A stretch of 64,000 bases of DNA from positions 840,795 through 904,794 of the forward strand of contig NZ_FNWJ01000002.1 of the NCBI RefSeq assembly GCF_900108055.1, in the 5' to 3' direction. The stretch's first letter is position 1, and every line of letters begins with the position of its first letter. Of this stretch, positions 27,183 through 35,751 are shown one piece after another. The notes below the pieces were generated by a model. That model had not been told where the DNA came from. It was given only the letters and a program-made list of their open reading frames with translations, and ran no database searches. The stretch is from Thermoleophilum album (GTDB lineage Bacteria > Actinomycetota > Thermoleophilia > Solirubrobacterales > Thermoleophilaceae). The position numbers were made by a program, and so were the translations under genes.

Positions 27183-28589
27183 ATGTCCAAGCGAGGAGAT
27201 CGCTTCCGTCGTTCGCTTCCCCGTCTGGCAGCGACCATCCTCGCCGCTTCAGCGGTCGTGCTCGCAGGCGCAGCTTCCGCCGCGGCACGTCCACCCGAGC
27301 GATTCACGCGCATCAAGGGCTTCGACGAACCATCAACACCGGCGCGCTTCGACCGTGTTGGGGTGCTCGAGGTCGGTTCCCCCCGGGCACGCAACGTGCT
27401 CGTGCTGGTGCCGGGAACCTCGGCCAGCTCGACCTACTTCGTGCCACTCGCCGAGGACATCGTCCGGCAACTGCCGGGGTGGCAAGTTTGGGCCGTCGAG
27501 CGGCGCGAGAACTTGCTCGAAGACCACTCCATGTTCAACCTTGCGAAGCGCCGCAAGGTGAGCGACCAGCAGGTTTTCGACTACTACCTGCGCTGGTTGA
27601 CCAACCCCTCGGTCACGCGGCACATCCGCGTGATCCCTGACGGCGAGGTCGCCTTCGCGCGCAACTGGGGGATGCGCACCGAGATCGAAGACTTGCACCG
27701 GGTGATCCTGCGCGCCAAGCGGCATGCGCGGCACGTGGTGCTCGGCGGGCACTCGCTGGGCGGCACCATCACCACCGCCTACGCGACCTGGAACTTCCAT
27801 GGCCGCCCCGGCGCGCGCCTGCTCGATGGCCTCATCTACATCGACGGTGGACGGCTCGGCGAGCCCCCGTCCGAGCAGCAAGCACGGGAGCGACTAGCAC
27901 AACTCGCCGGTCAGTCGCCGTGGCTCAGCTTCGGCGGGATCCCCGCCCCCTACGCCGGGCTCTTCAACACCGCCGGCTCGCTGGCGGCGCTGTTGTATCC
28001 GAACGAACCCTCGCTGGCGTACGACTGGCCGGGCCTGCCGAGCTTCCTCAAGCCGCCGGTGCGGCCCACCAATTTGGCGCAATACGGCTACGCGCTGGAC
28101 ACCGAGACCTCCCCGTCGGCGCTCTGGGCGGCCCAGGCGCACATCGGCAAACTGGCGCCGAGCGGTGATCCTCGAGGTTGGTTGCAAGCGGGCGAGATCA
28201 CGCCGATCCGCCGCTACGCACGGATGTTCTCGGGGATCGACTTCCAAGGCCTCGACGGCACCGCCTGGTACCACCCGCTGCGGCTGACGATCGACGCGGC
28301 GGCGGTGGGCAACGGCACCCCGAATCCCGCTCAGCGCGTCTTCGACGTGCGCGCCACCGCGGGCAAGAAGCTCCCGAAACGGCTGCGGATCTACGCCTTC
28401 GGGGCGGCCGGCGGCCGTCTCGTCACCGACGCTGCCCGCCAGCTGGCTCGGCAAGCGGGCATCCCCGCCGGCAACGTCGTGCTGGTGAACCGGCAAGGCA
28501 CCTACGCACACAACGACCCCGCAGGCGCCTACCCGCGCAACGACTTCCTCGCCCGGCTCGTGCCGTTCCTACGCAAGATCGCCCGCTGA
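27183..28589 (+). CDS. Secreted lipase-like alpha/beta hydrolase
   Basis: A protein of 468 residues with a signal peptide (about 8-36) and an alpha/beta-hydrolase fold. GGHSLGGTI places the nucleophile serine near residue 193, and VLVPGTSASS supplies the oxyanion region. The late histidine is probably in the segment GTYAHNDPAG. The substrate is unknown; the family includes lipases and lysophospholipases. ATG at 27183 follows AGGAGGG at good spacing. The open frame extends 36 codons upstream through a tandem duplication, which argues against the earlier start. Confidence 0.82.
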   Translation: MSKRGDRFRRSLPRLAATILAASAVVLAGAASAAARPPERFTRIKGFDEPSTPARFDRVGVLEVGSPRARNVLVLVPGTSASSTYFVPLAEDIVRQLPGWQVWAVERRENLLEDHSMFNLAKRRKVSDQQVFDYYLRWLTNPSVTRHIRVIPDGEVAFARNWGMRTEIEDLHRVILRAKRHARHVVLGGHSLGGTITTAYATWNFHGRPGARLLDGLIYIDGGRLGEPPSEQQARERLAQLAGQSPWLSFGGIPAPYAGLFNTAGSLAALLYPNEPSLAYDWPGLPSFLKPPVRPTNLAQYGYALDTETSPSALWAAQAHIGKLAPSGDPRGWLQAGEITPIRRYARMFSGIDFQGLDGTAWYHPLRLTIDAAAVGNGTPNPAQRVFDVRATAGKKLPKRLRIYAFGAAGGRLVTDAARQLARQAGIPAGNVVLVNRQGTYAHNDPAGAYPRNDFLARLVPFLRKIAR

Positions 28590-28673
28590 CGTGCCCGCGA
28601 GGCGCCGGCGGCCGCGCGCCGGCGGGGAGCGGTGGGGGCTGTCACCAGTCCCCCGAGCGTCTAGGCTGCGCCC

Positions 28674-29408
28674 ATGCAGGCGACGCTGTTCTCGATACCG
28701 CCCTCGCATCCGGCGCTCGCAGCGAAGTTGATGCTGCGGCACGTGGGGCTCGAACATCGGGTGGTCGAACTGCCGCCCGGACTCCATCCGCCGGTCCTGC
28801 GCGCTCGCGGTTTTCGGCGCGGCACCGTGCCCGCGATGATCCTCAACGGGCGCAAGATCCAAGGAACGACGGCCATCAGTCGCGCCCTCGACGAGCTCTT
28901 CCCCGGCAAGCTCTTCCCGACCGACACCAACGCGCGTGCGCGTGTCGAAGAGGCCGAAGCTTGGGGCGAGCGCGAGTTCCAGCCGGTGCCGCGTCGCATC
29001 TTCCGGTGGGTGCTGGCACGCGACGCGGACGCCCGCGCGGCGCTCGCCCGCGAATCGAAGATGCCGCTCGCGAACTTGCAAGCACGGGCGACCGCGCCCC
29101 TGGCGCGGCGTTTCGCAGCGCTCGTCGGCGCCACCGACGAGCGCGTTCGCCAGGACCTCGAGCACCTACCGGAGATGCTCGACCGCGTCGATCGCTACAT
29201 AGCGGAGGGGGTGATCGGCGGCGACACGCCCAACGCCGCTGACTTCCAGATCGCCACCACCGTGCACGCGCTGATGCGCTTCCCGCAGCTGCGACCGATG
29301 ATCGACGAGCGGCCGGCGGCCGAACTGGCGCGGCGCGTCGTCGGCGAGCCGGCGCAAGCGCCGGTGCGCGTGCCCGAAGAGTGGCTACCCGCGGGCGCCG
29401 CCAAGTAG
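28674..29408 (+). CDS. Glutathione S-transferase-family protein
   Basis: A protein of 244 residues with a thioredoxin-like N-terminal domain (1-80) and a helical C-terminal domain. The cis-proline region reads GTVPAMILNGRKIQG and is followed by TTAISRALDE, as in GSTs. The usual catalytic Ser, Tyr or Cys near the start is not clear (FSIPPSHPA). Actinobacteria rarely use glutathione, so another thiol or a different reaction is likely. The gene stands alone. Confidence 0.8.
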   Translation: MQATLFSIPPSHPALAAKLMLRHVGLEHRVVELPPGLHPPVLRARGFRRGTVPAMILNGRKIQGTTAISRALDELFPGKLFPTDTNARARVEEAEAWGEREFQPVPRRIFRWVLARDADARAALARESKMPLANLQARATAPLARRFAALVGATDERVRQDLEHLPEMLDRVDRYIAEGVIGGDTPNAADFQIATTVHALMRFPQLRPMIDERPAAELARRVVGEPAQAPVRVPEEWLPAGAAK

Positions 29409-29449
29409 CGTCGGCCGGCAAGACCGCCTAGCGCCCGCGGGCACCACCG

Positions 29450-30443
29450 CTAACGCATGTTGCCGGTGTGACCGAGCGAGAAGCGGCCGGGCTGCGGCCA
29501 AACGCAGAGGCCGTGCGGTCCCGAGCCGACGCGAATCCGGTGGACCAGACGTCCACTGCGGGTGTCGATCACGTAGACCACGCCGTGGTAGCGACCGGAC
29601 AGCCAAAGCAGGCGACCGTCGACTGAGAGGCCGCCCATGTCGGGGCTACCCCCGCCCGGCAGCCACCACTTCTTAAGCGGGCGGCCGGTCGCCGCCGACA
29701 ACACCGAGATCGAGCCCTCGCCGCGGTTCGAGACGTACAGCACCCGCGCATCGCGACTCGGGTAGATGCCGTGCGCGCCGCGCCCAGTGCGAACGAAACC
29801 GATCTTGCGCAGGCGCCGGGCGTCGATCACCCAGACACCGTCCGAGGCCATGTCGGCGACAAAGAAGCGGGTGCCGTCCGGCGAGAGTCGCACGTCCTGC
29901 GGCATCGCCCCCGGCCGCAGCGTGAGGTAGCCGAGCACACGGGGACGCACCGCGTCGAACGCCACCATGCGACCGCTGAATTCGCACGAGGCGAGGCCGC
30001 GCCGACCGTCGGCGGTGAAATTCGATCGGCACAAGCGCGTTGCCGACGTCGCTCGCGACCCATAGGCGGCGCAGATTCCACGCGGGAACGACGTGCTGCG
30101 GCTCGGCCGGGACCGGGAACCGAGCGACCATCTGAAAGCTCCGCTGGTCGATCACGTCGACGGTGTTGCTGCGCGAGTTCGGCACGTACACGAGCCGCCG
30201 ATCGTGTCGCACCGCGGGCGCCAACATGCGCGCCCCGGTGTGCGCGTAAACGTTCAGTCGACGAGGCCCCCGAGGAGACCCGTCGGCGCGCCCGGTGACC
30301 GCGGCAACCGGGTCTCCGAGCGATCGTTGCGGCGCCTGTGCGGGTCGCGCGCCGTTCGACGACCCACACGCCGCAAGCCCGGCAGCGAACAGCAGGAGAG
30401 CTGCAGCCGATCGGTAGCTCGAGTTCACCTCCACCTCCTTCAT
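29450..30443 (-). pseudogene. YVTN-propeller lipoprotein, frameshifted
   Basis: The 5' part (from ATG at 30443) encodes a lipoprotein signal with lipobox LAACGS and the first blades of a YVTN propeller (VPNSRSNTVDVID). Near 30020-30025 the frame breaks after ALVPIEF; the rest continues in another frame as FTADGRRGLASCEFSG and several blades to 29450. One extra base in the ATTT run would explain the shift, but the region between the halves also looks short for this family, so a deletion is possible. The ATG overlaps the histidine-kinase stop by four bases (ATGA), so it is the third gene of the response regulator-kinase operon. Confidence 0.8.
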
Positions 30444-31774
30444 GCGCGCGGGAGTCGCAACTCGAAGCGTCCTGGCGGACCCGGACGGGCAACCACGTCG
30501 CCTCCCGCAGCCCGTGCCAAGCGGCGTGCGAGGGCCAAGCCGAGGCCGGCACCGCCGTGATCGGTGTCCGCCTGCGAACCGCGTCGACCCGGTTCGAAAA
30601 CCGCTTCGACCTCGTCGGGCGCGACGCCGTCGCCGTCGTCTACAACCGCCACCGTCGCTTGTTCGCTGCCGCCCCGCACGATCACCCGCACCCGGCGACG
30701 GCCGTAGCGGCAGCCGTTTTCGACGAGCGGGCTGAGCGCCCGCTCCACGAGCTCCGGTTCGGCGGCTACCAGCACTCGTTCAGGTGCCGGCTCGACCTCG
30801 ATGTCAACGCCGGCGCGAGCCGCCAGCGGACGGTGCGACTCGGCCACCGCGGCCGCGCACTCGCCGAGCTCGCTGCGGCCGTGCTTGAGCGACGTCTCGG
30901 CGCGTTCGGCCGTCAGCAGCGCATCCAAGCAGGCGCTCATTCGGCGTGCTGACTCGAGCACGTCGGCCAGCGCCCGCCGGTAACTATCGGCTTCCCGCTG
31001 GCCGCGCAGCGCTAGTTGGGCCTGGGCGATCATCCCCGCCAGCGGCGTGCGCAGCTCGTGCGCGAGCTCTGCCGAAAACCGTTGTTCGCGACGCAGGCTC
31101 TGCACCAAACGGTCGAGCAGACGGTCGAGCGTAGCCGCCAGACGGGTCAGCTCGTCGCGCGGCTCCCCGAGCGCGAAGCGCCGCTCCAGGTCGCGCTCCG
31201 ACCACTCCGCGGCGCGGTCGGTCATCCGCGCTACCGGGCGCAACGCCGCCGCGATCAGGTAGCGACCAGCGGCGGTGATCGCGGCCACCAAGAGCAGCGA
31301 GAAGAGGATCGAACCGACGAGCGTCTCCTCCCGCACTCGCTCATATGGGTCGAGCGAGACGACTGCCACCGCCCGCCCGACCGCGCGCTTCCCGACGCGG
31401 ATCGGCTCGGCCGCCAAAAGCACGTTGATTGTCGAGACCTTGATCGTCGAACGACCGCTCCTCGCCAGCTGGCGGGCCGCCTGCTCGTCGACCGGCGCCG
31501 CGCGCGGGCGCACCAGCTCGCGACCGTTGGCGAAGATCCACCCCGGTTGACCGACACCGGCGCGCGTCTCCGGCCGCAAGCGCTCGCCCGAAGCGAGCTC
31601 GGAGGCGGCAAGGTCGGCCAGGGAACTCGCGCGCTCACGGGCGAGCGCCGTGGCGTCGCGGTTGAGCGTGACGCTGAACACCAGGTTGAAGGCGGCGGTC
31701 AACACGGTGAGCCCGACGATCGCGCCCGTCAGCAGCGCGAGAGTGAGGCGCGTACGCAGCGTCAAGGGGCGCAT
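30440..31774 (-). CDS. Sensor histidine kinase
   Basis: A membrane kinase of 444 residues with helices at about 8-30 and 170-192 around an extracytoplasmic sensor, a HAMP segment, a phosphoacceptor helix with FSAELAHELRTPL, and an ATPase domain with ENGCRYG, VDDGDGV and GGAGLGLAL. It phosphorylates the response regulator encoded just upstream. ATG at 31774 (MRPLTLRTR) overlaps the regulator stop (TGATG). The longer frame would run deep into the regulator gene. The lipoprotein gene that follows may supply an accessory sensor. Confidence 0.92.
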   Translation of the reverse strand: MRPLTLRTRLTLALLTGAIVGLTVLTAAFNLVFSVTLNRDATALARERASSLADLAASELASGERLRPETRAGVGQPGWIFANGRELVRPRAAPVDEQAARQLARSGRSTIKVSTINVLLAAEPIRVGKRAVGRAVAVVSLDPYERVREETLVGSILFSLLLVAAITAAGRYLIAAALRPVARMTDRAAEWSERDLERRFALGEPRDELTRLAATLDRLLDRLVQSLRREQRFSAELAHELRTPLAGMIAQAQLALRGQREADSYRRALADVLESARRMSACLDALLTAERAETSLKHGRSELGECAAAVAESHRPLAARAGVDIEVEPAPERVLVAAEPELVERALSPLVENGCRYGRRRVRVIVRGGSEQATVAVVDDGDGVAPDEVEAVFEPGRRGSQADTDHGGAGLGLALARRLARAAGGDVVARPGPPGRFELRLPRA

Positions 31775-32511
31775 CAGGCGTCGGAAGTTTCGACTCCCTG
31801 AGCCTCCTCGTCGCTCTCTAGTCGATAGCCGATCCCCCGCACGGTGTCGATCCTCGCACGGCTGCCGAGCCGCTGGAGCTTGCGCCGCAGCCGAGCAACG
31901 TAGACCTCGAGGGTGTTGTCGCGGACGATCGCGCCCGCCGGCCACGCCGCTCGGACGAGCTCCTCGCGGGTCGTCGTACGGCCGGCACGCGTGAACAGCA
32001 CGCCAGCCAAGCGGAACTCGGTGGGCGTGAGCCGCTCGCAGACCGAGCCGCGGCTGATCGTGAACTCCGTGGGATCAAGCTCGAGGTCGGCGGTAACCAA
32101 TCGCTGCGGCGTCGAAGCCCGGCGCAACAAGGCGCGGATCCGCGCGACCAGCTCCTCGAGATCGAAGGGCTTCGTGACGTAGTCGTCGCCACCGGCGGCA
32201 AAGCCGCCGAGCCGATCAGGCAAGGCATCGCGGGCCGTGAGAAACAGCACGGGCGCTGCGATGCCGCGCGCGCGCAGCGCCTGACAGACGTCGCGGCCGT
32301 CGGAGTCGGGCAGGCCGATGTCGATCACGAAGAGGTCCGGCCCGACCGCCTCCGCGAACTCCAGCGCTCCTTGGCCGGTAGCGGTCGCCAGCACGCGCAT
32401 CCCCTCCTCCTTGAGGGTGCGCACGAGCACTTCGCGCAGCACGCGGTCGTCCTCGGCGACCACCAACAGCGGTGCTGCGACCTCGCTCGTACCGACGTTC
32501 CCAACCGACAT
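31774..32511 (-). CDS. OmpR-family response regulator
   Basis: A protein of 245 residues with a receiver domain (about 14-125) and a winged-helix DNA-binding domain (about 140-235). The acidic pair is EDD, the phosphorylated aspartate is in FVIDIGLPDSDG, and the conserved lysine is in VTKPFD. The C-terminal part has LTPTEFRL, NTLEVYVARLRRKL and IDTVRGIGYRL. It is the first gene of a three-gene operon. A 30-base palindrome lies 25 bases upstream of its start. Confidence 0.94.
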   Translation of the reverse strand: MSVGNVGTSEVAAPLLVVAEDDRVLREVLVRTLKEEGMRVLATATGQGALEFAEAVGPDLFVIDIGLPDSDGRDVCQALRARGIAAPVLFLTARDALPDRLGGFAAGGDDYVTKPFDLEELVARIRALLRRASTPQRLVTADLELDPTEFTISRGSVCERLTPTEFRLAGVLFTRAGRTTTREELVRAAWPAGAIVRDNTLEVYVARLRRKLQRLGSRARIDTVRGIGYRLESDEEAQGVETSDA

Positions 32512-32535
32512 CGCGCTTCAACGTAGTGAGAGCGC

Positions 32536-32565
32536 GTCGGGGCCGGCCCGCGGGCCGGCCCCGAC
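32536..32565. terminator. 30-base perfect palindrome between small basic gene and response regulator
   Basis: Fifteen-base arms (GTCGGGGCCGGCCCG and its exact complement) meet without a spacer. The site lies 52 bases after the stop of the small basic-protein gene and 25 bases before the response regulator start, both on the minus strand. It could terminate the first or serve as an operator for the second. No T-run follows. Confidence 0.55.
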
Positions 32566-32617
32566 TGGACGCAGGAGGACTCCTTACCGCCTGCGCAAGC
32601 TGCGCTCGGCGCTGCTC

Positions 32618-32851
32618 TCAGACGCCCCGGCGGGTCTTGCCGACCGCGCGGCGGTAGTAGCGACGCACCCGCCGGCGGTGGTGACGACGCACCCGACGGC
32701 CGTTGTTGTGCTTGACGGTCGACCGCGGCGAGGCGTTCTTGCTGGGCGCAGTTGCGGCGACCGCGCCACCGGGCGCTACTCCGCCAGCCAGCAGAGCGAG
32801 CGCCACCGTTCCGATCGTGAGCTTGCGCAGCCGTTGCTTGGCGTGCTTCAT
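32618..32851 (-). CDS. Small secreted Arg/His/Tyr-rich protein
   Basis: A protein of 77 residues with a signal peptide (about 1-33, ending near AVAATA) and a very basic tail dominated by Arg, His and Tyr (RRVRRHHRRRVRRYYRR). AAGGAG stands seven to eight bases before the ATG. I do not recognise the family. The tail could bind anionic cell-wall polymers, nucleic acid or metal. It lies just upstream of the two-component operon. Confidence 0.7.
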   Translation of the reverse strand: MKHAKQRLRKLTIGTVALALLAGGVAPGGAVAATAPSKNASPRSTVKHNNGRRVRRHHRRRVRRYYRRAVGKTRRGV

Positions 32852-33087
32852 GAACCTGCTCCTTTCACTTGCCGATGTTCCGTCGACTGCGACCTGAGAG
32901 CCGCCTGTCGCGGCCCGACATCGACGGTGACGGCTGAGGCTGATTCCGACCTGAGCACTGACCGCCGGCGCGATTCAGGTTTTGTTCAGCTCGCGTCCGT
33001 AGCTTGCGGGCAGGCCGTGCGGCGCACACAAGCCCAGCCGCAGCCCGTGCGGAACCACCTCGCCGCCGGTGGCTGCCGCCCAGCAAA

Positions 33088-35019
33088 GTGAGCGATCGAC
33101 GCCGACAATCACCCGCCGCGCCCCAGCGCCGTACGGCGCTGGTGCTGTCTGCGGATGTCGGCGAGGGTCACCTCGCGAGCGCACGTGCCCTGGTCGCCCA
33201 AGCGCAGGCGTGGGGCGGGCCGGACCTCGTACACCGCGACGGTTTGCGCTGCTTCGGGCGGATCGCAGCGTTCGTCATCCGCGAGGGCTACCGCGTGCAG
33301 CTGCGGTACGCACCGTGGACGTTCCCGATCCTCTACGCGCTGTTCATGCACGTGCCGGGGGCCCGTGCGCTCGGCGCGCGGCTGCTCTACTTGCTCGGTC
33401 GCCGACGCCTTGCGGCGCTCATTGCCCAGGAGCGCGCGGAGGTCGTGGTTTCGACCCATCCCGCGTTGACCGCCGCGCTCGGCGAGATGCGGCGCCGGCG
33501 ACGTCTCGAGGTGCCGGTTTGCGCGGCGATCACCGACTTCGCCGACTGGGAGATCTGGGCGCACCGCGGCGTCGACCTGCACCTCGTTTGTCACGAGGTG
33601 GGCCTGCGCGCGGTCGAGCGGATCACCGGTCCGGGTGGCGCTCGCGTCGTCCGACCACTGGTCGCTCCGGAGCTTTTCGAGCGCGTCGATCGCTCGCGTC
33701 TGCGTGCCGAACTCGAGCTGCCCCAGGAGCGACCGCTGGTCGTCGTCTCCGGCGGCGGATGGGGCGTCGGCGACCTCGAGGGGGCTGTCTGCGCCGCTCT
33801 CTCGCTCGATCGCGCGTACGTGGTGTGCGTCTGCGGACGCAACGAGCAACTGCGTGCGCGCCTCGCGGCTCGCTTCGCGCGGGAGGAGCGCCTCCGCGTG
33901 CTCGGCTACACCCGCCGCATGCGCGACCTGCTGCGCGCGGCCGATGTCGTGGTGCACTCCACCGGCGGCGTGACTTCGCTCGAGGCGATTGCCTGCGGCA
34001 CCCCCCTCGTCACCTTCGGCGCGGACTTCGCGCACATCCGTATCCACAACCGGACGCTCTCCGCGCTGGGCCTCGCGACGGTGTGTTCGACGCGAGCCGA
34101 GCTCGCCGACACGCTCGCACGGATGCTGACGACCGACGCCCGCCCAGCGGCTCCCCCGCTAGCCGCCGCCGACGAAGCGCCCGCGCTGCTCGCACAACTG
34201 ACACCGCGCGTGCGGCCGTTGCCACTCTGGCGGCTCGCGGCCGCGCGGGCGGCCACCTCCGTGGCGATCTCCGCGGCGCTCGCCGCCTGGCTTTTGACGA
34301 CCGATGACGCGCGCTGGGCGACCGATCGCGTGCCGGCGCTGCGGCCCACGGTGGCCGTCGCCGCGCGCAGTCCGATTACACCCACGGTGGTCGAGGCGCC
34401 ACGCACCGCGCTCGCTCCGCTCGGCCGCTTGCTGAGCGCGCACTGCGGAGCACTGTCGGTCGCGGTCGACGGGGTGCCGAACACGGCCGACGTCGCACGC
34501 CTGCACAGCGAGCACATCAGCCTGGTCCCAACCCTCCACGCGCGCTCCTCCCTAAGCCTGCTCCACGAGCGGCGAGCGCTCGCCCGGGCTGCCCGCCGGC
34601 TGGGACTGCGACGCGGCTTCGGAGTGCTGGTGACTGGTCACAGCGTCGCGCCCGTGCACTACCTGCTGGCGCGCTCGGTCGGCGGGAAGCCGTTCGCCGG
34701 TGCCGTCGAGATCGATCTAACCGGACTACGTAGCCCGCGGGCGCTCGCGCACCTGCTCAACCGGCGTACGCGCGCCGCGCGCCGCTCCCACCGGATCGTC
34801 GTCTTGAAGCTTCACGACGGCTCGCCGGCGACGCTCGCGGAGCTCGCAACGGCGCTTTCGCGGCTCGGGGTCGAGGGCTCCTTGCACGCGCCGCTCGTCG
34901 CATCCACCACCGCCGCCAGGGTGGGTAGCCGCGCGAGCGTCACGACCGCACACACGAGGATCGCGAGCCCCGCGACCAGGACAGCCACGCCGGGTCCCTG
35001 CGCGGCCGAACGCTCGTGA
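33088..35019 (+). CDS. GT28-type glycosyltransferase fused to NodB-like remnant
   Basis: A protein of about 643 residues. The N-terminal 390 residues form an MGDG-synthase/MurG-like GT-B glycosyltransferase: ADVGEGHLASARAL near the start and HSTGGVTSLEAIACGTPLV for donor binding. A membrane helix follows (about 395-415). The last 200 residues resemble a polysaccharide deacetylase, but the DD pair reads VDGVPN and the metal histidines are missing; VVLKLHDGS matches a late NodB strand. GTG at 33088 is my choice; the frame is open further upstream to 33004. The 3' end overlaps the convergent DMT gene by about 200 bases. The product probably acts on membrane lipid or cell-wall glycan. Confidence 0.75.
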   Translation: MSDRRRQSPAAPQRRTALVLSADVGEGHLASARALVAQAQAWGGPDLVHRDGLRCFGRIAAFVIREGYRVQLRYAPWTFPILYALFMHVPGARALGARLLYLLGRRRLAALIAQERAEVVVSTHPALTAALGEMRRRRRLEVPVCAAITDFADWEIWAHRGVDLHLVCHEVGLRAVERITGPGGARVVRPLVAPELFERVDRSRLRAELELPQERPLVVVSGGGWGVGDLEGAVCAALSLDRAYVVCVCGRNEQLRARLAARFAREERLRVLGYTRRMRDLLRAADVVVHSTGGVTSLEAIACGTPLVTFGADFAHIRIHNRTLSALGLATVCSTRAELADTLARMLTTDARPAAPPLAAADEAPALLAQLTPRVRPLPLWRLAAARAATSVAISAALAAWLLTTDDARWATDRVPALRPTVAVAARSPITPTVVEAPRTALAPLGRLLSAHCGALSVAVDGVPNTADVARLHSEHISLVPTLHARSSLSLLHERRALARAARRLGLRRGFGVLVTGHSVAPVHYLLARSVGGKPFAGAVEIDLTGLRSPRALAHLLNRRTRAARRSHRIVVLKLHDGSPATLAELATALSRLGVEGSLHAPLVASTTAARVGSRASVTTAHTRIASPATRTATPGPCAAERS

Positions 35020-35744
35020 AGCACCGTTACCCCGAAGACAACAGGGACAGCCGCCTGCGTCGCGAACACCGTGGGGCAAACGCGCGACGCCGGGCGCTCC
35101 TGGAAAGCGCTCATCTCGGCCAACGTCGCGAGCAGCGAGGCGACGCCGGTCGCGAGCGCGTAGACGCCACCGGCAAGCAAGGCGCCGGCGGCCAGACGGT
35201 CGCTCATCAACTTCGTGGTGATCGCCGAAAGCGCGAAACCGGCGCCCGCGGCGAAGGGAGCGAGCGCCGTAGCGGGTCGACGCACGAGCAGCGGCAGCAC
35301 GGTCAACAGCGCGAGCGTCCCGATACCGACCGACAGCTCGAACGGAGCGTAGTGCACGAAGCGCGGTTCCTCCCCCGGAGAACTGGCGGCCAGCAGGGCA
35401 ACGCCGACGACCAAGCCGAGAACCGCCAGGACCTCGCTCACGCCGACCGCCTCGCCGAGGCGCCGGTGGCCGGCCCACAGCAGCACCAAAAGCCCGAGCG
35501 CGAGCACTGGCTGCACCACCGACAGCGGCGCCAGCGCCAGGGCGAGTGCGTTGAGCGGCCACCCCGCCGTCACCAACGCCGTCGCCAGAAGCCAACCGGG
35601 GCGTTTGGCAAGGCGCACCAAAAGCGATGGCCGCAGCGAAAGTTCGACCGGTTCTTTGCGAACCTCCGCGGCTTGCGGAACAGCGCCGGCGTTGTAGAAG
35701 ACGGCGGCGAGCGCCGCCAGCAGCACACCCTCGAGCTGATGCAT
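34812..35744 (-). CDS. DMT-superfamily (EamA-like) membrane carrier
   Basis: A protein of 310 residues with nine or ten membrane helices in two EamA-like halves. PLSVVQPVLALGLLVLLW and VTVLHERSAAQGP are typical of drug/metabolite transporters. The substrate is unknown. ATG at 35744 (MHQLEG) is used; another start at 35783 would overlap the divergent deacetylase gene. Its 3' end lies inside the glycosyltransferase gene on the other strand, so the two genes converge and overlap. Confidence 0.82.
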   Translation of the reverse strand: MHQLEGVLLAALAAVFYNAGAVPQAAEVRKEPVELSLRPSLLVRLAKRPGWLLATALVTAGWPLNALALALAPLSVVQPVLALGLLVLLWAGHRRLGEAVGVSEVLAVLGLVVGVALLAASSPGEEPRFVHYAPFELSVGIGTLALLTVLPLLVRRPATALAPFAAGAGFALSAITTKLMSDRLAAGALLAGGVYALATGVASLLATLAEMSAFQERPASRVCPTVFATQAAVPVVFGVTVLHERSAAQGPGVAVLVAGLAILVCAVVTLARLPTLAAVVDATSGACKEPSTPSRESAVASSASVAGEPS

Positions 35745-35751
35745 CACTGCG

